From: Nitrospirota bacterium
GTDB taxonomy: Bacteria; Nitrospirota; Nitrospiria; Nitrospirales; Nitrospiraceae
DNA length: 13,010 nt
Reading direction: 5' to 3'
Assembly (NCBI GenBank): GCA_016235225.1
Contig: JACRLS010000278.1
Coordinates: 1-13,010 of the forward strand
Shown: piece by piece, positions 1 through 6,396 of the stretch
Position numbering within the stretch: position 1 is the stretch's first letter
Layout of the letters: the number at the start of each line of letters is the position of its first letter
Program-made: the position numbers and the translations under genes
Notes under the pieces: generated by a model
The model's database searches: none
The model's input: the letters and a program-made list of their open reading frames with translations, nothing else
Told to the model about the DNA's origin: nothing

Positions 1-383
1 ACGACCTGGAGTCCCGTGATCAACAGCGTCAGGCCGCCGACCCGCATGACCTGGCTCAGGACTGGATTGCCGAACCAATCCGCAATGTACGGTGCCCCGG
101 CATACAAGGCGAGATAGCCGACCCCCGCGATCCCCATGGTCACCCAAAAGCACGTATTGAGTTCCCGGCGGTCCAGGTTGGGGAATTGGATGATCGTCGC
201 GCCCATGCCGAGCTCGGCGACGATGAAAATGGTCGACGTCCAGGCGGTCACGAGCGCCATCAGTCCGTAGTCGCTGGGAGACAGCAGTCTCGCAACCGCG
301 AGCGTGCTGACGAAGGAGGCGAGTTGAATCACCCCGCGCGACCAGGCGATCCAAAAGAACGACTTGGCGATCTTCTCTTTCAT
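1..383 (-). CDS. Wzx-type polysaccharide flippase, N-terminal part (runs off left edge)
   Basis: The first 127 codons of a membrane protein start at the ATG at 383-381 and stay open to position 1. Proteins of this family (MATE/MOP superfamily, Polysacc_synt type, WzxC-like) flip lipid-linked sugar repeat units across the inner membrane. The family look is clear: a short basic N-terminus (MKEKIAKSFFWIAWSRG), a hydrophobic helix at about residues 18-33, the loop LSPSDYGLMAL at 34-44, the segment AELGMGATIIQ at 56-66, then helices at about 79-96 and 112-127. A full member has 12-14 helices and 400-500 residues, so about three quarters lies outside the window. An AGAAGG Shine-Dalgarno-like site precedes the ATG by about 6 nt. 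It is the last gene seen in the leftward series, 85 bp after the methyltransferase. The family is well supported; the substrate cannot be read. Confidence 0.85.
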   Translation of the reverse strand, partial: MKEKIAKSFFWIAWSRGVIQLASFVSTLAVARLLSPSDYGLMALVTAWTSTIFIVAELGMGATIIQFPNLDRRELNTCFWVTMGIAGVGYLALYAGAPYIADWFGNPVLSQVMRVGGLTLLITGLQV

Positions 384-414
384 CCTAGCCTTCTGGCGTG
401 GCGATCCGGCCTGA

Positions 415-463
415 CGACGAGCTCGCCGAAGCGAGGGAGCCCCGAGGCGAATCGCGCTCGTCG
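415..463 (-). promoter_or_regulatory. GC-rich inverted repeats in the methyltransferase-flippase gap
   Basis: The 85-bp gap holds two nested inverted repeats. The outer arms are 415-422 and 456-463, a perfect 8-bp match. Inside, 422-426 pairs with 431-435 around a 4-nt loop that reads UUCG in the minus-strand RNA, closed by C-G, which is a very stable tetraloop class. The arms share one base at 422, so the stems cannot both form in full. No U-run follows, so this is not a standard intrinsic terminator. It may be an RNA-stability or attenuation element between the two genes, or simply a GC-rich chance structure. Confidence 0.3.
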
Positions 464-468
464 CTCGA

Positions 469-1191
469 TCAGGCGGCGGCCGCCATCGTCTTACGTTTTC
501 CCGTCATCACAAGATAGGTGTGTCCCGTGGTGGTCACGTGCTGCTCGTTGACGACGGAGAATCCGCTTTCGAACATCCCTCGAAGCTTCGGACCGTCAAA
601 TTCCGACACATGCTCATCCACTTCGTCGGGGGACATACAGCCTTCCGGGACGCCCACGATCAAGAGTCCCCCGGGCTTGACGAGGCGGGTCAACGCCTTG
701 ATGACCGCGTCAGGATCGGAGATGTGCTCCAAGACTTCCACGGTCGTGATGACGTCAAAGCCGGCACTGGGGAGCTCGGCCGGGATGTTGGGCAGCTCGG
801 TGCGAAATGCCGTGAACCCCTTGCGCACGGATAGATCGACCGCCACCTGCGAGATATCGAGTCCCGTGCAGGTGCATTGCTTCTGAGCGCGGAGCAGTTC
901 CATGAACCGCCCGGACCCGCACCCGACATCAAGGAGGCGGGCGCCTTGCGGAATACGATCGATGATCCCCTGGCGCAGCGTCGCGTAGCGCCGCTCGTCC
1001 TCCTGCTCCTGCGCGTCGGACACTCGGTATTCTTCATACTTCTGATCCCAATACTTTTTCGTGTTGGGGTTGTAGCGTCCGTAGGCAAGGAATCGGGCGG
1101 CGGCGGGAGACACCTTCCGAACCCCCTCGATGAGGAAATACGGTACATGGGGATGCATGACGAACTCTTTGCACCGTTCAAGGAACTTCAT
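469..1191 (-). CDS. Class I SAM-dependent methyltransferase
   Basis: A 240-residue cytosolic protein with a Methyltransf_11/23-type Rossmann fold. Motif I, the SAM-binding glycine loop, is LLDVGCGSG at residues 86-94. The acidic end of strand 2 is GLDIS at 110-114. VEVLEHI at 151-157 and KPGG at 172-175 are the usual post-motif I and motif III positions. The roughly 80 residues before motif I include an aromatic stretch (YGRYNPNTKKYWDQKYEEY, 37-55) often seen in methyltransferases of polysaccharide clusters. It probably methylates a sugar hydroxyl or a glycan end, judged only from position between an amidotransferase gene and a flippase gene; acceptor and site are unknown. The start is well set: GGAGG lies about 8 nt before the ATG. 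It begins 43 bp after the preceding amidotransferase gene and has no export signal. The C-terminus ends in a run of four alanines. Confidence 0.9.
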   Translation of the reverse strand: MKFLERCKEFVMHPHVPYFLIEGVRKVSPAAARFLAYGRYNPNTKKYWDQKYEEYRVSDAQEQEDERRYATLRQGIIDRIPQGARLLDVGCGSGRFMELLRAQKQCTCTGLDISQVAVDLSVRKGFTAFRTELPNIPAELPSAGFDVITTVEVLEHISDPDAVIKALTRLVKPGGLLIVGVPEGCMSPDEVDEHVSEFDGPKLRGMFESGFSVVNEQHVTTTGHTYLVMTGKRKTMAAAA

Positions 1192-1234
1192 GGGCGCTCC
1201 TCCTTACTCGGGACCTCGATCGTGTTGGCAAGAC

Positions 1235-3106
1235 CTATCGGCGAAACCACAATTCCAAGACCATGAGGTTCCACAACAGCGTTCCGTAGAACGACGTCTG
1301 GTCGTCCCGATGCGAGGCAATCAATCGCTCAAGGGCGGTCTTGGAGAAGAACCCTCGCTGGACACTCTGGGGACTGAGCACCAAGTCCATCATCAACTCA
1401 TTCAGTTTGCGGTCGGTCCGTAGCCACACCGGAATCGGTAAGCCGAACCCATGCTTGGTTTTCTGAATGATGTCGGCAGGCAGGAGATCCGCGTAGGCGT
1501 TCTTGAAAAATGAGCGGAGACGTTGGCCCCGCATTCTGATTTCTGATGGAACACATGAGGCAAATTCTGCAAGATGTTGATCCAGAAATGGAAACTTGAC
1601 GGACACCCCATTAGCCTCGGTCATGCGAGTCACCTTGAAGAGGTCGTTGTCGCTGATCGCCAGCTTGAGGTCGAGGTAGAGCTGCTTGTCCAACTCGGTA
1701 CGCCCTCGCGCGCGTTCATAATGCCAGTGCATGGCCCAATAGGGGTTGTAGACCCTTCCCAATGACCGGAGGAAGGCGGGCTCGAACAGGTCCGCCTGCG
1801 AGACCGTCTTGTACGTGCCATAGGAGTACAGCCGATCAGGGTATGGGATGCTGGCGCGCTGAATGTATTTCCTGCCTTTGACGAAGGGGCCGAACGGGAG
1901 CGCGGCGGCCAGTCCGAAAGCAAGAGGCTTGACGAGTCCGTTCCGGAGCACGGGCGGAATCTCCCAGTAGTAGTCAAACACCCGCTGGGACGCGTAGCGC
2001 TCGTTTCCGGCGAAGAGTTCGTCCCCCCCATCGCCGGCATAGAGGGTGTCGATGCCGTGTTCACGCGCCACCTTCGCGCAGAAATACGTGGGAACGGCCG
2101 AGGCATTGGCAAAGGGTTCATCAAAGTGTTCGACGATGTGCGGAATGGCTTCGAACACGTCGGCGGGCGTCACAAAATATTCCACGTGCTTGGCTCCGAA
2201 GGCCCTGGCGGCGGTCCTCGCATATGTGATTTCATTGAACCGCTCGACATCGAATCCGATGGAGAAGGCTGTGACCGGCGTGCCCATGACCTGCGTGAGA
2301 ACGCCGGTCACCGTGCTGCTGTCGACTCCCCCGCTGAGGAACGTCCCCGCCGAACGGCCCGGGGGTTCCGCGTTGACACGCGAGGAGATCGCTTCTGAAA
2401 AGCGGTCCTTCAACTCGCGGGCCAGGTCCTGCTCGCTGGACCACTGGGGGTGGGTAAAATCGAGGTCCCAGTAGCGCACACTGTGTGCCGTGCCCTGTCG
2501 ATAGGAAAGCACATGCCCTGGCGGTAGTTTGTGGGCCTCCACATAGATGGTGGTTGGCGTCGGGGCATACGAATTGCCAGCGACGTCGACAATCGCCTCC
2601 GGATTGATGGTCCGGGGCCAATCCACCGGGGCGCGCTCCAGCGCCTTCATGCGGGAGGCGAAGATGAGTCGATCGGTTCCCGCGTAGTACACGATGGGGT
2701 GGACCCTGAACCGGTCGGTGGCGACATGAAGCGTCTCCGTCCGTCCGTCCCAGATGGCGAGGGCAAACTCTCCCCTGAGCTGGTCCAAGACCTTCAGGCC
2801 CTGCTGTATGTACAGGTCGAGAATCTCCAGGAAGGCCTTCTGGGGGCGGGCGCCGTGCTGAGTGATGGGAGAAGCCAGGAGGGTGCCGTGAAAGGCCAAA
2901 CCGACGCAGGCCCCATGCACGGTCACGCTGGCGACGCCGGTCGTCCTGCCGGGGAAGGGGCCTGCGCCGAGCGCTGCAGGGCCTGCGACCAGCGTCTCAA
3001 GACTGTCGGTCGAACCGGGTCCCAGGGCGCGAACCATCGGGCGGAGGCGTTCCTCGGCTATCCGGTCGTTCGAGTGGACCAACACGATTCCGCAGATGCC
3101 AGCCAT
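1235..3106 (-). CDS. Divergent asparagine-synthetase-like protein with degenerate glutaminase domain
   Basis: A 623-residue protein with the two-domain layout of glutamine-dependent asparagine synthetases: an N-terminal Ntn-hydrolase half (about 1-215) and a C-terminal ATP-pyrophosphatase half (about 230-623). The synthetase half keeps the PP-loop SGGVDSS at 258-264, HFDEPFA at 327-333 and GDGGDELFAG at 358-367. The glutaminase half is eroded. The N-terminus reads MAGICGIV instead of MCGIAGIV, so the cysteine is at position 5 and cannot be the N-terminal nucleophile. The RGPD, HRRLSIID and NGEIYN glutamine-site blocks are absent (FHGTLLA stands near the last one), while LRGEFALAIWD (109-119) persists. 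In the C-terminal half, FKVTRMTEANG at 490-500 replaces the usual TKVDRMSMANS. Such proteins in glycan clusters are thought to amidate or condense carboxylated sugars; this one may use free ammonia or another amine. It follows the TPR gene by 11 bp. A GGGGGAAG stretch precedes the ATG. The C-terminus is complete (LWNLMVLELWFRR). Confidence 0.88.
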   Translation of the reverse strand: MAGICGIVLVHSNDRIAEERLRPMVRALGPGSTDSLETLVAGPAALGAGPFPGRTTGVASVTVHGACVGLAFHGTLLASPITQHGARPQKAFLEILDLYIQQGLKVLDQLRGEFALAIWDGRTETLHVATDRFRVHPIVYYAGTDRLIFASRMKALERAPVDWPRTINPEAIVDVAGNSYAPTPTTIYVEAHKLPPGHVLSYRQGTAHSVRYWDLDFTHPQWSSEQDLARELKDRFSEAISSRVNAEPPGRSAGTFLSGGVDSSTVTGVLTQVMGTPVTAFSIGFDVERFNEITYARTAARAFGAKHVEYFVTPADVFEAIPHIVEHFDEPFANASAVPTYFCAKVAREHGIDTLYAGDGGDELFAGNERYASQRVFDYYWEIPPVLRNGLVKPLAFGLAAALPFGPFVKGRKYIQRASIPYPDRLYSYGTYKTVSQADLFEPAFLRSLGRVYNPYWAMHWHYERARGRTELDKQLYLDLKLAISDNDLFKVTRMTEANGVSVKFPFLDQHLAEFASCVPSEIRMRGQRLRSFFKNAYADLLPADIIQKTKHGFGLPIPVWLRTDRKLNELMMDLVLSPQSVQRGFFSKTALERLIASHRDDQTSFYGTLLWNLMVLELWFRR

Positions 3107-3117
3107 AAGGCTTCCCC

Positions 3118-3837
3118 CTATTGACCGTCGGATTTTGAGACTTGGAGATCGGCCGCCGACTTCTTCTTACTCCCCTTTGCGGGAGCACGGTCACCCGACT
3201 GTCCATGGCCTTCGAACTGAGGAATGGCTTTCGTATAACCCAGCTTGCGGGCCTCCCCTTCCTCCTGTTTCGCCAGAGGCATCTTCTGGCTCTTGTAGTA
3301 GGCTTCGGCCAGCCAGGCATGCGCGGACGGCAGGGTCGCGTCCAGTTTCGTGGCTTCTTTCAGGTGTTCCACCGATTTGTCGAGGGCTCCGATCTCAAGC
3401 AAGTAGTACCCATATTGTGCGTGGGTGAATGCATATTGAGGGTAGAGGGCCCGGGCTCTCTCGAAGAACGGCACCGGCAGCCCGTTCATTTTGGTCACCA
3501 TGGCCACGGTGCTGATCAGGGAGAGGGCGCCCGGGTGGTTCGCAATTCGCTCCAGCGTGAATTGCAAATCGCCGATGACGGCCTTGTATTCCCCGCGTCG
3601 AAAACTGTCGAACATCGGTTGGGAGAAATGACCGTACTCGACCGATCTCAGGAGGCCGACCGTTTCCGGATGGTGGTCGACCGTGTAGTAGTCCTGGTTG
3701 ATCAGGCTTCCTCCATCGTTACGTTCCGGGCGAAGCAGTTCCTGTCCCTGCGCGACGACTCCCCAGTCCGCGAGGAGTGCGACGCCGCAGAAGACCGCCC
3801 AAGCGAGTGGTGTCATGATGAGCCTCCTAATGTTCAT
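3118..3837 (-). CDS. Exported tetratricopeptide-repeat protein
   Basis: A 239-residue protein. I start it at the ATG at 3837-3835, which an AGGAG site precedes by about 6 nt. This gives a good signal peptide: basic MNIRR, hydrophobic core about 9-27, probable cleavage near VVA-QGQ at 28-32. The frame is open upstream to an ATG at 3924, but that adds a basic, signal-breaking leader and is less likely. The mature part has an uncharacterised segment (about 33-125) followed by TPR-like helices at about 127-200, with the clear repeats AFTHAQYGYYLLEIGALDKS and SAHAWLAEAYYKSQKMPLAK. The C-terminal 30 residues are a Lys/Ser/Ala-rich tail (KGSKKKSAAD). No catalytic motif is visible. TPR proteins in secretion or export clusters usually scaffold protein complexes; a periplasmic role in polymerisation or export is inferred from location only. 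It sits 114 bp after the epimerase gene and 11 bp before an amidotransferase gene. Confidence 0.82.
   Translation of the reverse strand: MNIRRLIMTPLAWAVFCGVALLADWGVVAQGQELLRPERNDGGSLINQDYYTVDHHPETVGLLRSVEYGHFSQPMFDSFRRGEYKAVIGDLQFTLERIANHPGALSLISTVAMVTKMNGLPVPFFERARALYPQYAFTHAQYGYYLLEIGALDKSVEHLKEATKLDATLPSAHAWLAEAYYKSQKMPLAKQEEGEARKLGYTKAIPQFEGHGQSGDRAPAKGSKKKSAADLQVSKSDGQ
3814..3828 (-). promoter_or_regulatory. Second ribosome binding site inside the start of the TPR gene
   Basis: A perfect AGGAGG at 3828-3823 lies 6 nt before an in-frame ATG at 3816-3814, which is codon 8 of the gene as annotated. It is stronger than the AGGAG site serving the ATG at 3837. The shorter product would begin MTPLAWAVF and lose the two arginines of the signal-peptide n-region, so I keep the longer start, but both may be used. 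The AGGAGG also encodes the Arg-Arg pair of the longer form. Confidence 0.5.
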
Positions 3838-3853
3838 GGTCTCTCCTGGCGGC

Positions 3854-3874
3854 ACACACCGGTCACGGGTGTGT
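3854..3874 (-). promoter_or_regulatory. Hairpin in the leader of the TPR gene
   Basis: ACACACC at 3854-3860 and GGTGTGT at 3868-3874 form a perfect 7-bp stem with a 7-nt loop. It sits about 17 nt upstream of the TPR start codon at 3837, next to its AGGAG site at about 3843-3847. No U-run follows on the minus strand, so it does not look like a terminator. It could shield the ribosome binding site or be a processing site. The rest of the 114-bp gap shows no convincing promoter. Confidence 0.3.
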
Positions 3875-3951
3875 CTCCCCTTTCTGCGCGATCCATGCGT
3901 CCGGTACGGGCGACTGGCCCCCACATCTGTGCGGCCCGACGCCCTCCCCTA

Positions 3952-5100
3952 CTAGGCCGCGTGTTGTGTGAGGATGCGAATGATGCGTTCCCCGGCTCGG
4001 CCGTCCCAATGCTCCGGAATCCGGTGTGAGCCTGGATGATGGAGTTTCTGCAAGGAGCCGTCGATGATGCCCGCCTTCTTCGTTCCCACCAAGACGTTGG
4101 TGCCTTGCGTCACGGTCACCGGTCGCTCGGTATTGTCGCGCATCGTCACGCATGGCACGCCGAGGACGGTGGTTTCTTCCTGAATCCCTCCGGAGTCCGT
4201 CAGGACCAGCGTGGCATTGGCCGTGAGGCAGAGAAAGTCGAGATAGCCGAACGGCTCGACGCAGCGAATGCCGGAGCGTCCAACCGGCTTTCCGGACTCG
4301 TAGCCGGAGAAGTCGATATGCCCGCCGAGACCGAACTCCTTGATGCGGGCCTGGGTGCGCGGGTGAACGGGGAAAATGATCGGCACCTGGGCGCTGACCA
4401 GGGTCAGTGCGTCCAGAATCTCGCGGAAGGCCTCCGGGTAATCAACATTGCTGGGGCGATGGAGGGTCACGACGGCGTAGCGTCTGGTCTTGAACTGACG
4501 GGGCGGCGCTTCGGTCGGCCCCCGGTCGACCCTGTCCTCCTGCTCACGCAGGAGTCCTAGCCGGGCGAGCACGTTCGAGTGCTCAGCGTGGGCGCGATGT
4601 TTCAGCAGGGTATCCACCATGGTATTGCCCACGAAATGAATGCGGTGCTTGGACACGCCTTCCCCCAGGAGATGCTCCTGAGCGCTGGCTTCAGTAATGA
4701 AGTGGAAATCGGACAAGGCGTCGGTCAAGATCCGATTGATTTCTTCCGGCATGGTTCGATCGCCGCTCCGCAAGCCGGCTTCGACGTGCGCCAGGACGTC
4801 GCCGACGACCAGCACGACATCCGGCTGCTCCCTGACCACCACTGGCTCGAATCGCTTCATGATGTCCGCCGTCTGCGCCGCATGCGACCCGGAGCCGACG
4901 CCCAGATCCACGGCGGGCATGGGAATGCCCAGATCTCTAAAGAAGGAGTGGGACATCTTCTCGTCGTAGTGTTGGCCGGTATGGACGAGGAGATAGTCCA
5001 CCCCGGGCGACGTCCGCTCGTTGTGCGCGTGGATGGCGTCCACAATCGACGCGATCTTCATGAAATTGGGACGAGCCCCGGCAACCAGCAGCAGTTTCAT
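3952..5100 (-). CDS. wecB: UDP-N-acetylglucosamine 2-epimerase (non-hydrolysing), with apparent core deletion
   Basis: A 382-residue GT-B-fold enzyme of the WecB/MnaA family, which interconverts UDP-GlcNAc and UDP-ManNAc in the cytosol. Visible signatures are GARPNFMK at 8-15, HTGQHYDE at 40-47, HVEAGLRSGDRTMPEEINR at 105-123, GNTMVDTL at 158-165, TLHRPSN at 212-218, HPRT at 246-249, and DSGGIQEE at 302-309 with GVPCVTMRDNTERP at 314-327. Residues matching the catalytic Asp, two Glu and His of the E. coli enzyme are all present (D101, E107, E119 or E120, H214). Oddly, VVGDV (98-102) runs straight into LAHVEAGLRS. Family members normally have about 16 more residues here, the NST-containing helix and the start of the next strand. 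The junction is at 4794/4795 and the frame is kept. An extra linker (about 184-206, REQEDRVDRGPTEAPPRQFK region) offsets the loss in length. The start has AGGGAG about 7 nt upstream, and the gene ends in tandem TAG codons. Activity is doubtful if the deletion is real. Confidence 0.9.
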   Translation of the reverse strand: MKLLLVAGARPNFMKIASIVDAIHAHNERTSPGVDYLLVHTGQHYDEKMSHSFFRDLGIPMPAVDLGVGSGSHAAQTADIMKRFEPVVVREQPDVVLVVGDVLAHVEAGLRSGDRTMPEEINRILTDALSDFHFITEASAQEHLLGEGVSKHRIHFVGNTMVDTLLKHRAHAEHSNVLARLGLLREQEDRVDRGPTEAPPRQFKTRRYAVVTLHRPSNVDYPEAFREILDALTLVSAQVPIIFPVHPRTQARIKEFGLGGHIDFSGYESGKPVGRSGIRCVEPFGYLDFLCLTANATLVLTDSGGIQEETTVLGVPCVTMRDNTERPVTVTQGTNVLVGTKKAGIIDGSLQKLHHPGSHRIPEHWDGRAGERIIRILTQHAA

Positions 5101-5153
5101 GGTCTGGCTCCCTGATGGAGAAAGGGGTGACGGTGACGGATACGCAGGAGCCG

Positions 5154-6359
5154 CTACGCGGCCTTGCGGGTCAGCGGGTCGGGTCGTTGGCAGGCGGCTT
5201 CGAATGTGGTCGCCAACCTGTCTGTCACATGGCTCCAGGCAAACCCGGCCGCCCGTTGTCGAAGCAGATCTGTGCGCCAGGGGCGCTGCAGCGCCGAGAG
5301 GATGGTCTGGACCAGATCCTGGGTCTCCCGGCGGGCCAGCAGCCCCACGGCTTCCGAAGACACGATCTCAGGAATGCCTCCGACGCGCGTCGCGACGATC
5401 GGCAGCCCGCAGGCCATGGCCTCCATCAGGACGTTGGGCCAGCCTTCGCGCCCGCTCGCCAGACAAAACAGATCCGCCGCGCTGTACCAGACGTGCAGCT
5501 CTTCATGCGACACGCGGCCGGCGAACCGGACCTGATCCGCCAGGTCCAGGCGCTCACAGAGCCGTTCGAGCTCCCCGCGCAACGGTCCGTCGCCGACGAT
5601 CAACAGCCCCAATTGCGTCAGATGATGTCGGGTCCTGAGAACGTGGAGCGCCTGGAGCAAGAGATGAAACCCTTTGTTCTCAGTAAGATTGCCGACCGAG
5701 AGCAGATAGGTCCCGTCCGGCAGTCCCAGTCGAGAGCGTGCTTCTGATTGCGGGACGGGAGAAAACTTCCGTGCATCGACGCCGTTCGGAATCACCGAGC
5801 TGTGGTCAGGCGAAATGCCCAGTCGCACCATGACGCCCTTCAGAGCCTCGCTCACCGCGACCACGTGCGCAGCCCGCCGCAAGGTGAATCGCAGCAAGGG
5901 ACGGATCAGCGGCATCCGGGCATACAGATTGATGTCGCTCCCTCTCGCAGAGACCACGACCGGCTTCCCGAGCACCAGGCCCAACAGCACGGCGGCGAAG
6001 CCGTCGGGGTAGACGTAGTGGGCATCAATCAGATCGAAGTCAAAGTGCCGCCGGATGTTGCGGGCACAGGCAAGGAGTGAGAGAAACATCGAGAGTCCAT
6101 ACGTCGTCATCCCGATCTTCGGCACGATCACATACCGGGGATGATAGACCTCGATACCGTCGAGCAGTTCGCGACGACGGACTTGCGAATACAGCCACCG
6201 TGAGCCCAGTTTGATCGGAGGATAATACGGGACCGGGGCCACGACTTTCAGCGCATGGCCGGTCGTCTTGGAAAAATGTGCCATCCGTTCCTTGATGAAC
6301 ACGCCATGCTGAGGCCAGATGTTGTTGGGATATAATGACGAGCACACCAGTATGTTCAC
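5154..6359 (-). CDS. GT4-family glycosyltransferase
   Basis: A 401-residue GT-B glycosyltransferase of family GT4 (retaining, nucleotide-sugar dependent), acting at the cytosolic face of the membrane. The N-terminal acceptor domain runs from MNILVCSSLYPN (1-12, with the HGVF glycine region at 18-21) to about residue 195, and includes DAHYVYPDG at 112-120 and RGSDINLY at 139-146. The donor domain follows, with VIPNGVD at 189-195, LLSVGNLTENKGF at 219-231 and IVGDGPLRGEL at 254-264. The EX7E motif is intact, E305 and E313, in EGWPNVLMEAMACGLPIVAT. Length is normal for the family. GGGGAGG lies about 7 nt before the ATG. It starts 37 bp after the second GT4 gene and ends 53 bp before the epimerase gene. 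Donor and acceptor sugars cannot be told from sequence; it probably adds one residue of the repeat unit. Confidence 0.92.
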   Translation of the reverse strand: MNILVCSSLYPNNIWPQHGVFIKERMAHFSKTTGHALKVVAPVPYYPPIKLGSRWLYSQVRRRELLDGIEVYHPRYVIVPKIGMTTYGLSMFLSLLACARNIRRHFDFDLIDAHYVYPDGFAAVLLGLVLGKPVVVSARGSDINLYARMPLIRPLLRFTLRRAAHVVAVSEALKGVMVRLGISPDHSSVIPNGVDARKFSPVPQSEARSRLGLPDGTYLLSVGNLTENKGFHLLLQALHVLRTRHHLTQLGLLIVGDGPLRGELERLCERLDLADQVRFAGRVSHEELHVWYSAADLFCLASGREGWPNVLMEAMACGLPIVATRVGGIPEIVSSEAVGLLARRETQDLVQTILSALQRPWRTDLLRQRAAGFAWSHVTDRLATTFEAACQRPDPLTRKAA

Positions 6360-6396
6360 GTCCGCGCCTCCCCGACGTCACCGCACAGGCCTGGTG

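Noticed and set aside
3838..3924. Longer N-terminus for the TPR protein, starting at the ATG at 3924
   Set aside because: It would bury the signal peptide behind 29 basic residues, and the ATG at 3837 has a well placed AGGAG.
3142..4029. Plus-strand open frame of 295 codons across the TPR gene and the epimerase end
   Set aside because: It is antisense to the TPR gene, which has a signal peptide and repeats; the plus-strand product shows no recognisable fold.
4579..5115. Plus-strand frame opposite the epimerase
   Set aside because: It is the mirror of a well conserved gene and has no motif of its own.
6331..6336. TATAAT on the plus strand as a promoter -10 box
   Set aside because: It lies inside the GT4 gene, no TTGACA-like box sits 16-18 bp upstream (GCTGAG at the 17-bp position), and no plus-strand gene follows.
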